This document shows positions 54,527-64,000 of a stretch of DNA of 64,000 nucleotides, piece after piece (within the stretch, counting starts at the first letter, position 1; each line of letters starts with the position of its first letter). A program made the position numbers and the translations under genes. Where the stretch lies: positions 546,745 to 610,744 of the forward strand of contig NZ_SUKF01000001.1 of NCBI RefSeq assembly GCF_005047655.1. The letters are read 5' to 3'. A model generated the notes under the pieces. That model was not told the DNA's origin. It saw only the letters and a program-made list of their open reading frames with translations, and made no database searches. The stretch is from Sinimarinibacterium arenosum. Lineage in GTDB: Bacteria > Pseudomonadota > Gammaproteobacteria > Nevskiales > Nevskiaceae.

Positions 54527-56260
54527 CTATTCGCCCATGGTACAGGCGTTGGCCTGCAGTAAATCAATGACGCCGTGGCGCACTTTCTTCAGTGCGGACT
54601 GTCGAAGATCGGCGACACCTTCCTTCTTGGCCTGGTCCGCGATTTCGATGGCACTGCCGCCTTCCATGATGATGCGTCCCATTTCGTCTGAAAATGGCAT
54701 GACCTGATAAATACCTGTGCGGCCTTTGTAGCCGCTGTCACACTGATCACAGCCCACCGCTTCAAAGATGGTGAAATCCGACGCAGAGAGTTCTTCCTCG
54801 GTAAACCCTTGTTTAATCAACTCTGCTTTCGGAATGCTCGCCGGCCGTTTGCAGCTGCTGCACAACTTGCGCGCCAACCGCTGGGCGATGATCAGGCTCA
54901 GCGTGGAAGCGATGTTGTATGCCGGTACGCCCATGTTCATCAGACGCACAATCGTCTGCGGGGCGTCATTCGTATGCAAGGTCGAGAGGACCAAATGGCC
55001 GGTTTGAGCGGCTTTAATGGCAATTTCGGCTGTTTCCAGGTCGCGAATTTCGCCAACCATGATGATGTCAGGATCCTGGCGGAGGAACGCTTTCAGCGCT
55101 GCTGCGAAGGTGAGTCCGACCCTGGGATTGACGTTGACCTGATTGATGCCTGGCAAGTTAATTTCAGCCGGATCCTCGGCTGTGGAAATATTCGCATCCT
55201 CGGTATTCAGGATGTTCAGCCCGGTATAGAGCGAAACGGTCTTGCCTGACCCGGTCGGTCCCGTGACCAGAATCATTCCTTGGGGGCGGTCCAGGGCTTT
55301 CATGAACTCCGCTTTCTGCTCAGGCTCGTAGCCCAATGCATCAATTCCGAGCTTGGCGCTGGACGGGTCCAGAATACGGCAGACGATTTTTTCACCGAAA
55401 AGCGTCGGGCAGGAACTTACACGGAAGTCGATGGCGCGAGTCTTGGAAATATAGAGTTTGATTCGGCCGTCCTGGGGGACGCGCCGTTCCGCGAGATCCA
55501 GTCGCGACATCACTTTGACGCGAGCAGCCAAGCGGCCGGCTTGGCTGACTGGAGGCGTGGCAATAGTTTTCAGCTCGCCGTCACGCCGATACCGGATGCG
55601 GTATGTCTTTTCATATGGCTCGAAGTGAATATCAGACGCTCCCTGATTGATGGCATCGACCATGATTTTATTGACATAACGAATGATCGGTGCATCTTCA
55701 GCATCCGCTCGAGTAACATCGTGCCCGCCACCTTCCTCGCCACCTTCGGAAATTTCCAGGTTCTCGAGATCCTCGTCGCCGAGATCCATCTGCTGAGATT
55801 CCGCTGCGGTTGCAGCGACATCAATGGCCCGGATCAGCTTGTCTTCGGTGACCAGAACGGATTCAGTCTGGCACCCAGTGGCAAATTTGATTTCGTCCAG
55901 GGCCTGTAAATTTGTCGGATCGGAAACTGCGACATAGATCTTTTTTCCGCGCTGGAATATCGGAAGCGCGTGGACCTTGCGAAGGACTCGTTCGCTGACC
56001 TGGCGTGCGATTTCCGGATCGATCTCGACTGCGCCCAAATCGATGAGGGGTGCTCCAAACTCCTGGCTTGCGGCCTCTGCGATGGCACTTGGTGTGACGA
56101 TCTTGGATTCAACCAGGAGGGACACCAACGGCTTGCCGCCCTTGAGGGACTTCTGCTGCACGTCGCGCGCCTGATCCTCTGTGAGGAGCTTGTCAGCGAC
56201 GAGACGTCGTGCCAAGCCTCCAAGGAACGAAGGATTGACGGGTTGCTGTCCTGTTGCCAT
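54527..56260 (-). CDS. pilB: Type IV pilus extension ATPase PilB
   Basis: Hexameric GspE/PilB motor (577 aa) driving pilus extension. The N-terminal MshEN/T2SSE domain (about 15-150) is followed by the GASDIHFEPYE box (207-217), Walker A GPTGSGKT (334-341), and a tetracysteine zinc motif made of CSSCKRP and CDQCDSGYKGRTG. The start MATGQQP at 56260 is chosen as the fold begins soon after; an in-frame ATG-free extension to 56326 is possible. AGGA lies upstream but 14 bases away. Confidence 0.95.
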   Translation of the reverse strand: MATGQQPVNPSFLGGLARRLVADKLLTEDQARDVQQKSLKGGKPLVSLLVESKIVTPSAIAEAASQEFGAPLIDLGAVEIDPEIARQVSERVLRKVHALPIFQRGKKIYVAVSDPTNLQALDEIKFATGCQTESVLVTEDKLIRAIDVAATAAESQQMDLGDEDLENLEISEGGEEGGGHDVTRADAEDAPIIRYVNKIMVDAINQGASDIHFEPYEKTYRIRYRRDGELKTIATPPVSQAGRLAARVKVMSRLDLAERRVPQDGRIKLYISKTRAIDFRVSSCPTLFGEKIVCRILDPSSAKLGIDALGYEPEQKAEFMKALDRPQGMILVTGPTGSGKTVSLYTGLNILNTEDANISTAEDPAEINLPGINQVNVNPRVGLTFAAALKAFLRQDPDIIMVGEIRDLETAEIAIKAAQTGHLVLSTLHTNDAPQTIVRLMNMGVPAYNIASTLSLIIAQRLARKLCSSCKRPASIPKAELIKQGFTEEELSASDFTIFEAVGCDQCDSGYKGRTGIYQVMPFSDEMGRIIMEGGSAIEIADQAKKEGVADLRQSALKKVRHGVIDLLQANACTMGE

Positions 56261-56471
56261 GTTTGTTGACGCGTTCCTGACGCCTAGGTATACGGTGACT
56301 CTAAGCAGGCCATGGGCAAGCGTCAATTCGGGTCTTTATCCCTGATGATGTCAGTCTGAAGGGACGTCAAAAATGTTTTTTCTCGCGAATTGGTGCTCCG
56401 CAGGTTCCGGCGCACTGGTACTACGTGGCGAATTAAATATATAGAAAGCGCGACACTTGGAAGGCCCATCA

Positions 56472-57734
56472 ATGAATTCATTAGGAATGGAGGCCGCAGC
56501 ATTGGGGCGATCGCCTGCGCCGCTTCGGATCACCATTGCCAGCGGTTTGCTCTGGCTGGCGGTCGTCTTGCCAGTTATTGGAACTGTCTGGCTTGGTAGC
56601 GTAAGCACAAACGATTTTGCAGCTGCGCTGCAGTTTGCATTTGTGCTAGTCATGGCGCCAGAAGCGGCGATAGAGCTTAAGCATGCTTGGTCGTTCAGGG
56701 TCATGCGTATCGCAGCGTTTGCGTCAATGCTCTGCATGGCATCTTGGCACTTTTTCCAGGGGCCATTTCTGGCAATTCCCAGAAGCAGCGACTATCTCGT
56801 GCTTATTCTGTTCGCAGCCGCAGCGGTAGGCTGGTTCCGTCAAGTGAAGGATACGGGATTTGAGTGGGTTTTCCGCGCCAAGGCGGTCGCTTTGGTGGTC
56901 GCGATGGTATGGATCGGGCTGACATGGTGGCTGCTTGACGACACAGCCGACGGGCAAAGGATTTTTCGACATACACCGATATACCGGCATGTTCGACATC
57001 TCAGCTACGACCTATTTGCAGTGACAGCGCTGGCAATTTATTTCAGCTCTGTTGCTCCGACCAAGACGCGCTGGCAGTTTGCCCTATTATTTTTGGCTTT
57101 GGGCTATCTCACTACTTGGTCGGCTGGGCGTGGGGGCATGCTCGCTCTTGCTGTTTTTGTTGCTGTGCTTGTTGCCTCCAGCAAGCGTGAGTTCTGGGGG
57201 GGGCGGAATCTACTTCCATTCGGGTTCTTTTTGCTCGGATGCCTGCTGACGACGCTGGATGGCAATGCCGACCGACTGGCGATGCGAGTTGACCAAACTC
57301 TTTCAGGATCGGTAAATCACATCTCTTCCGGAAGGATTGGCATCTGGACCGGCAGCCTCGAACGGCTGATGCAGTCAACCCCAGCAGTTTTTTTTGGATA
57401 CGGGCCGGATGCGTTACTTCGGCTCGGAATTCCAGCAAACTTGCCCGGCAACGGCGGAATCGTGCAGCCACACAGCGCCATCATTCAATGGTTGCTTGAG
57501 TTTGGCGTCGTGGGGACATTGGCCATTGTTGGTGTTTTGGCTACATCTTGCAGGCAGGCACTGGGGGTGCTAGCCGGTAATTCGGAGCTCAGTTCGCAAA
57601 AGACCGCTGCGGCATTGCTGCTGGCACTGCTGGTGTACGCATTGGTCGACGGAATTTTCTACCACGCGATACCCCTAACCCTTGTCGTGCTGACCTGCGC
57701 CTATCTGGCCGCGCAGCAAGGCCGGCGGCGCTGA
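56472..57734 (+). CDS. O-antigen ligase/PglL-like membrane protein, possible pilin glycosylase
   Basis: A 420-residue polytopic protein (about 11 hydrophobic segments) with the Wzy_C/O-antigen-ligase pattern: a WSAGRGGMLAL arginine motif (217-227), the SSGRIGIW segment, and a late periplasmic loop PHSAIIQWLLEFGVVG (333-348) with H334, where ligases and pilin oligosaccharyltransferases usually carry His-Asn. GGAAGG seven bases before the ATG sets the start. It runs opposite to all pil genes, between pilB and pilA, and its last 60 bases overlap the end of the sulfatase-type gene. O-glycosylation of PilA (TfpO/PilO-like) is inference from location and family. Confidence 0.75.
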   Translation: MNSLGMEAAALGRSPAPLRITIASGLLWLAVVLPVIGTVWLGSVSTNDFAAALQFAFVLVMAPEAAIELKHAWSFRVMRIAAFASMLCMASWHFFQGPFLAIPRSSDYLVLILFAAAAVGWFRQVKDTGFEWVFRAKAVALVVAMVWIGLTWWLLDDTADGQRIFRHTPIYRHVRHLSYDLFAVTALAIYFSSVAPTKTRWQFALLFLALGYLTTWSAGRGGMLALAVFVAVLVASSKREFWGGRNLLPFGFFLLGCLLTTLDGNADRLAMRVDQTLSGSVNHISSGRIGIWTGSLERLMQSTPAVFFGYGPDALLRLGIPANLPGNGGIVQPHSAIIQWLLEFGVVGTLAIVGVLATSCRQALGVLAGNSELSSQKTAAALLLALLVYALVDGIFYHAIPLTLVVLTCAYLAAQQGRRR

Positions 57735-59762
57735 ATAAGGCATCGAATCGCACCATGCCTCAATTCGGGGGCGCATGTCAGGATTCTTACAGGCAGCCTC
57801 AAGCAGCGGTGGGTTCTCGACGCCAGCAGGTCTCACGTCGACTGGATAGACATCCCAATTGGGGCCATTTGCAAAGACCAGTTGAGGTTCTGGACCGTTA
57901 CGCATTAGAGCAAGTACGCGCTGTCCGTCAGTTACGCCGTAGTCCTTCAGATTAGTCGCTTGTCGAAGCGCGGTCTGCTTCATTTCCAGGCGGCCATCCT
58001 CAGTAATATCGTATGTGCTCTCAGCAATTCGTAGAGCAGCATCTCCGTCTGGATGAGTCAGATTAAATCCTTTTGGCGTAAAGCCCGTTTCGATTTCAAC
58101 CTCGGTTCGAATTCTGCCTATAGGCGCCTTGTTAGTTCCTATCGTTTTGAAGACGACATCTGGCGTCACTCCATCGAGTGCTGTTTGGATAGGAATTCCC
58201 GCAAGAGCTTCAAGTGCTATCGGCAAATCCTGTAGCGAGAGTAGTTGATCTGACTGCCCAGGTGGAATCTTTCCGGCGACCGACCGGCCGCTAAACATGA
58301 AGAATACCTGCCATTGAATTGCATCCAGTAGTGTCCCTCCGTGCCCGCCCATCTGCGGTGTGACCGGGTGCCGCGCTCCATAAAGCGTTTGTTGGACTTT
58401 TGATCCATTACTAGATGGCTGGAGTCCTTCGCCATGATCAGCAAGCAAGACGACGATGGTATTTTTGTTGATATAGTTCAGCACCTCTAAAGCTTGATGG
58501 AGCTCATTCAGCTGATCATCCAACACCCTGGTGGAGTTGTAGTACGAGCTTCCGGGAGTCTCGTCCATGGAGGAGTGGTAAGGCCAATGAGCGAGACACA
58601 GATGTATCGCAATAAACGTTGGCCGATTCCCTGCCGGTCCGATTGCCGCTTTCAGGCGTCTAATAAATCGCGAGGGTCGGTATGCCTGGGAAAATGCCCG
58701 ATTCCCAACCAGCGACGGGAAAAGGAATTCGGCTCCTGGCGCTTGAATCGCGAGATTGATCAGTGGCTGGTCTCCGAATTGTCCTAGCAGGAAGTCGGAC
58801 ACGCCCGGAAGCGGGCTAACGACCTGATCGAAGCCAAACTTCTCTTCAATATTGCTGAATCTAGTTTCGTCCGTTGCATAAATGGTTCGGTATCCATGCT
58901 GGCGGAAATTCCACGCTACGCTGCTTTTGCCTGCATTGCCTGCAGTAACGAGATTTCCTCGAATACCTGAATCACGGGCGGACTTCCCAGTCAGCATTGT
59001 TACCCATGCTGGGAATGTGCGTGCTAGCGGTGAAACAACATTGCTTTGCACAAAAGAATTACGGCGTAGCCTCTGCAGCGTTGGCATCTGCACCGGATCG
59101 TCCGACAGCGCGACATCGCGGCGTAGTGAGTCCAATCCGATGACTACGACGTTGGGCTGATTGCGCTGGGAGGCGTATGCACTTTGTGTGGGTGTTGAAA
59201 ATCGCGCGCTTATAGTTCCGTAAAGTGTCGCGCCGACAACAATAATCATAAGAAGGGAGACGCGCATTGATGGCATGGACCGATGCCACCGCATAGTTCG
59301 AATAGATGCGTGGGTTCGTAACCCAATTCGCCAGGACGTCCAAACTATGCATGCAAAATCGAGTACAAGCGCAGAATTTTGTTGAGTTATGGGTTCAATT
59401 GCCCATGCCCAGACTGAACCAGGAAACCAAAGCTGGTTCCACCTGAGGATCAGCCAACTAACCGCAGTCCAGGTTGCGATTACGAGAGCAACCGGGCGGG
59501 TCGAACTTCTGTTAAAACTATTGCTTGGGCGGGAAAGTTGTGCAATTACCCAGAAATACGCGCCATACAGGGCAAGCGCAAAGATGATCTGCGAGCCGAA
59601 ATCAATAAAGGCGTGTGGCTGTGAGACGAAGGTATTCCAGGCAAAGCCTGCGGCTTTTGTGCTATCCAGTTGAATCGAAAAACTTGTGCTTGCTAGGGCC
59701 CAGTGCGCATATGCGGATATCGCTACAAGTAACAACAGCGTTGTGCGTTGATGTAATGTCAT
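57675..59762 (-). CDS. Membrane-anchored sulfatase-superfamily protein (possible phospho-group transferase)
   Basis: A 695-residue protein with about five N-terminal membrane segments (residues 8-25, 55-75, 90-107, 115-145, 167-185) and a periplasmic alkaline-phosphatase/sulfatase-fold domain from about 203. Metal and active-site candidates are D211 (VVVIGLDSLRRD), D442-H443 (LLADHGEGL) and H474 (MGGHGGTLL). At the nucleophile position the sequence is LARTFPAWVTMLTGK with T249 and no C-x-P-x-R sulfatase motif, which suggests a phosphoethanolamine/phosphoglycerol-type transferase rather than a sulfatase. The pilA terminator separates it from pilA. GC is low (48% in the line at 58081). Confidence 0.75.
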   Translation of the reverse strand: MTLHQRTTLLLLVAISAYAHWALASTSFSIQLDSTKAAGFAWNTFVSQPHAFIDFGSQIIFALALYGAYFWVIAQLSRPSNSFNRSSTRPVALVIATWTAVSWLILRWNQLWFPGSVWAWAIEPITQQNSALVLDFACIVWTSWRIGLRTHASIRTMRWHRSMPSMRVSLLMIIVVGATLYGTISARFSTPTQSAYASQRNQPNVVVIGLDSLRRDVALSDDPVQMPTLQRLRRNSFVQSNVVSPLARTFPAWVTMLTGKSARDSGIRGNLVTAGNAGKSSVAWNFRQHGYRTIYATDETRFSNIEEKFGFDQVVSPLPGVSDFLLGQFGDQPLINLAIQAPGAEFLFPSLVGNRAFSQAYRPSRFIRRLKAAIGPAGNRPTFIAIHLCLAHWPYHSSMDETPGSSYYNSTRVLDDQLNELHQALEVLNYINKNTIVVLLADHGEGLQPSSNGSKVQQTLYGARHPVTPQMGGHGGTLLDAIQWQVFFMFSGRSVAGKIPPGQSDQLLSLQDLPIALEALAGIPIQTALDGVTPDVVFKTIGTNKAPIGRIRTEVEIETGFTPKGFNLTHPDGDAALRIAESTYDITEDGRLEMKQTALRQATNLKDYGVTDGQRVLALMRNGPEPQLVFANGPNWDVYPVDVRPAGVENPPLLEAACKNPDMRPRIEAWCDSMPYSAPPALLRGQIGAGQHDKG

Positions 59763-59784
59763 GCCGTGCGCGCAGGCTCAAATG

Positions 59785-59809
59785 AAGACGCCGCCAAAGT
59801 GGCGGCGTC
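59785..59809 (-). terminator. pilA terminator
   Basis: On the minus strand GACGCCGCC, five-base loop ACTTT, GGCGGCGTC and then TTCATTT, 36 bases after the pilA stop. It should limit read-through into the sulfatase-type gene. Confidence 0.85.
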
Positions 59810-59844
59810 CAAACTGCTAGACAGAGTAACTGCCAAGCATCATC

Positions 59845-60258
59845 TTAGACACGGCACTCGGCCGGGACATACTTATTATTTGCAGCATCCGAAACTTCGC
59901 AGAGCCATGCGATACCTGCCGAGACAGTGCTAGGTGTGTAGGTTAGGACAACACTTTTCGCGGCAGCTGTGCCGGTGACCGTAATCACTCCACTGGCGCA
60001 TGCCAGTGAGGCTGCATTCTTGGTGGCAGTCGAAAAAGTATTGACGCCGTTGCAGGCGGTGGCGTCGATCGTTCCGCCGCCATTTGCAATGTTCTCACCA
60101 ATGGTGGCTTTTGCACCTGACGCCATCACGGCGAGCTCGGAGACGCGTGCGCGCACCGTGTAATCCTGATACGCCGGCAGCGCGATGGCGGCCAGAATGC
60201 CGATGATGGCGACGACGATCATCAGTTCGATCAGGGTAAAGCCTTGCTGCTTCTTCAT
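59845..60258 (-). CDS. pilA: Type IV major pilin PilA
   Basis: Type IVa prepilin (137 aa) with leader MKKQQG, cleavage before F7, the conserved Glu at mature position 5 in [20 protein letters not shown] and an assembly helix. Mature length is about 131. Cysteines occur in ATACNGV, LACASG, WLCEV and near the C-terminus (AECRV); the last pair would form the D-region disulfide loop. The ATG at 60258 has GGAG seven bases upstream. Thr/Ser-rich segments in the middle could be modification sites. Driven by a sigma-54 promoter. Confidence 0.96.
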   Translation of the reverse strand: MKKQQGFTLIELMIVVAIIGILAAIALPAYQDYTVRARVSELAVMASGAKATIGENIANGGGTIDATACNGVNTFSTATKNAASLACASGVITVTGTAAAKSVVLTYTPSTVSAGIAWLCEVSDAANNKYVPAECRV

Positions 60259-60321
60259 GAACACTCTCCAGAAGGTGGACGATTGGCGCCGCAGGAATTG
60301 TGCCTGTGCGTATATTCCTAC

Positions 60322-60337
60322 AGCAGGGGCTGTGCCA
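60322..60337 (-). promoter_or_regulatory. Sigma-54 promoter of pilA
   Basis: On the minus strand TGGCAC, five bases, CTGCT: a -24/-12 element with a single departure from TGGCAC-N5-TTGCT. It lies 64-79 bases before the pilA ATG, as in Pseudomonas, where PilR-RpoN drives pilA. Confidence 0.85.
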
Positions 60338-60535
60338 CTGAGCGGAATCCGCTTCAAACCTAGATAAAGCAATGAGTTGCCATGTGGACAACTTGATTCG
60401 GCATGTCCGAAGCCGTGACTTTATTGTCAGTTGATGACGCTAAATGTCAGTTTTGGTCACGCGGCGGGGAGACCTGCGGGGCTTCGGGGATATCAGACAG
60501 CGTGATCGAACTGGTGGCTCACGCTGCTAAACTAG

Positions 60536-63169
<2,634 letters not shown>

Positions 63170-63173
63170 CGTC

Positions 63174-63728
63174 GTGAGCCTCCGTCTCGCCGCATGTTGT
63201 CTCGCTGCACTGCTCTTGAGCGGCTGCGGATTTCGTCTGGCGGGCACACGGCCGCTGCCCGAGACCTTGCGCGATGTTTATATTGAAGTCATCACGCCCT
63301 ATCAGGTGGTGCCGCCGCCACTTGAAAGCTCGCTGCGTTCGATATTGCAGCGTCGCGGGGCAACGGTCCGCGGGAGTGCCGGCGCCGGCACCACGATCAT
63401 TCGCCTGAGCGACCTGAATGAGCGGCGAGAAGTGCTGTCGATCGGCATCGATGGCAAGGCGCTTGAGTATCGGCTGGTGACCAGCGTTCGTTATGCCGCT
63501 TACGCGGGCGGGCGAGTTCTTGCAGGGCCTGACGAGCTGCGGCTGACCCGCGACTACAGCTTCCAGCCGGCGCAGGTATTGGCCAAGGAAGCTGAGGAAG
63601 CGCGCTTGCGTGAATTCATTCAGACCCAGCTCGCCGAGTTGATGATGCTGCGACTGGAGACGCAGGCAAGCCACCGTGAAGAAGGAGCGGCATTGGCCGC
63701 CGATGCCCCAGCCGATGCCGCGCACTGA
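63174..63728 (+). CDS. lptE: LPS-assembly lipoprotein LptE
   Basis: Outer-membrane lipoprotein (184 aa) that plugs LptD during LPS insertion. Lipobox LLSGC with the lipidated C18, then GFRLAGTRPLP and the family stretch VVPPPLESSLRSILQRRGATV; the C-terminal helix EFIQTQLAELMMLRLE is also typical. The start is GTG just after the leuS stop. In many gammaproteobacteria holA follows; here the next gene is unrelated. Confidence 0.93.
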   Translation: MSLRLAACCLAALLLSGCGFRLAGTRPLPETLRDVYIEVITPYQVVPPPLESSLRSILQRRGATVRGSAGAGTTIIRLSDLNERREVLSIGIDGKALEYRLVTSVRYAAYAGGRVLAGPDELRLTRDYSFQPAQVLAKEAEEARLREFIQTQLAELMMLRLETQASHREEGAALAADAPADAAH

Positions 63729-63821
63729 CCGTTGTGATTGATTGCAGCGCGGCAGGGTGCATCGAATTGGGCCCCGTCATCGTAAAACTCTAGTTCTAGA
63801 TTCGACTTCAGGGAGATTGGT

Positions 63822-64000
63822 GTGCTGGGACGGTTGCTGTTGTTGTGCGGTCTGCTGTGCGTGGGGCCGGCCGATGCCGGCTGGTCCGGGGAGCTGGAGT
63901 TCGGCTATCTGGCCAGTTCAGGAAATACGCAGACCGAGTCGCTCAACGGCAAGTTCGGACTCGACTATGCCGGGGATCAGTGGAAGAACGCGCTGATCGC
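63822..64000 (+). CDS. DUF481 (YdiY-like) outer-membrane protein, 5' part
   Basis: Cut by the window end; 59 codons are visible. A GTG start with GGGAG seven bases upstream opens a signal peptide (LGRLLLLCGLLCVGPADA) followed by GWSGELEFGYLASSGNTQTE and the alternating strand LNGKFGLDYAGDQWKNALI, which is the start pattern of DUF481 salt-induced beta-barrel proteins. Function of the family is unknown. Confidence 0.75.
   Translation, partial: MLGRLLLLCGLLCVGPADAGWSGELEFGYLASSGNTQTESLNGKFGLDYAGDQWKNALI

Overview
The window is a chromosomal segment of a high-GC gammaproteobacterium. Two sampled 60-base lines in core genes have 60% and 68% GC. Three linked blocks match the gene order I know from Pseudomonas and relatives: a KDO/LPS-transport block (yrbG-kdsD-kdsC-lptC-lptA-lptB), an ibaG-murA-hisG-hisD block, and rnpB followed by the complete dcw division/cell-wall cluster, lpxC, secA, argJ, coaE and the pil genes. 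The order plus a yellow-type beta-propeller protein, a HiPIP and a DUF721/DciA protein suggest the Xanthomonadales/Nevskiales side of the class. That placement is inference; no rRNA is present.

Layout. 0-7 kb (minus strand): an OlsB-type acyltransferase, the osmoregulated periplasmic glucan genes opgG-opgH, a yellow/MRJP-like protein and RNase T. 7-11.2 kb: argG, a Tat-exported HiPIP, an MscS channel and an alpha/beta hydrolase. The 3' ends of both argG and the hydrolase gene, stop codons included, are tandemly duplicated just downstream of the genes (units of 141 and 143 bp). 11.2-17.1 kb (minus): the Lpt/KDO operon, a Ca/Na antiporter and DNA photolyase. 17.2-23.2 kb (plus): a two-gene ABC-2 transporter where Pseudomonas carries mla genes, ibaG, murA, a NYN-domain protein, hisG and hisD. 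23.2-24.4 kb (minus): a BtuF-like protein and an SRPBCC protein. 24.5-24.9 kb: RNase P RNA.

25.3-44.1 kb is mraZ-rsmH-ftsL-ftsI-murE-murF-mraY-murD-ftsW-murG-murC-murB-ddl-ftsQ-ftsA-ftsZ-lpxC. Most genes from ftsL to ftsQ overlap by 1-8 bp, so the peptidoglycan precursor enzymes and divisome proteins should be made from coupled messages. A promoter and 10-bp-spaced MraZ boxes precede mraZ. ftsZ has its own AT-rich promoter region. A compact terminator/alternative-stem structure sits directly in front of lpxC. 44.2-50.7 kb: dciA, an M23 LytM-type protein, secA, argJ and a Nudix-ThiE-like fusion. 50.7-60.3 kb (mostly minus): yacG, zapD, coaE, pilD, pilC, pilB, then an O-antigen-ligase-like gene and a membrane sulfatase-superfamily gene lying between pilB and pilA. 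pilA has a sigma-54 promoter and its own terminator. The pilC to sulfatase stretch looks lower in GC (about 48% in two sampled lines). 60.5-64 kb: leuS, lptE and the start of a DUF481 outer-membrane protein cut by the window end.

Most promising for follow-up: (i) the possible pilin-modification pair inserted between pilA and pilB, (ii) the twin 3'-end tandem duplications behind argG and the hydrolase, and (iii) the mutually exclusive stems in the lpxC leader.
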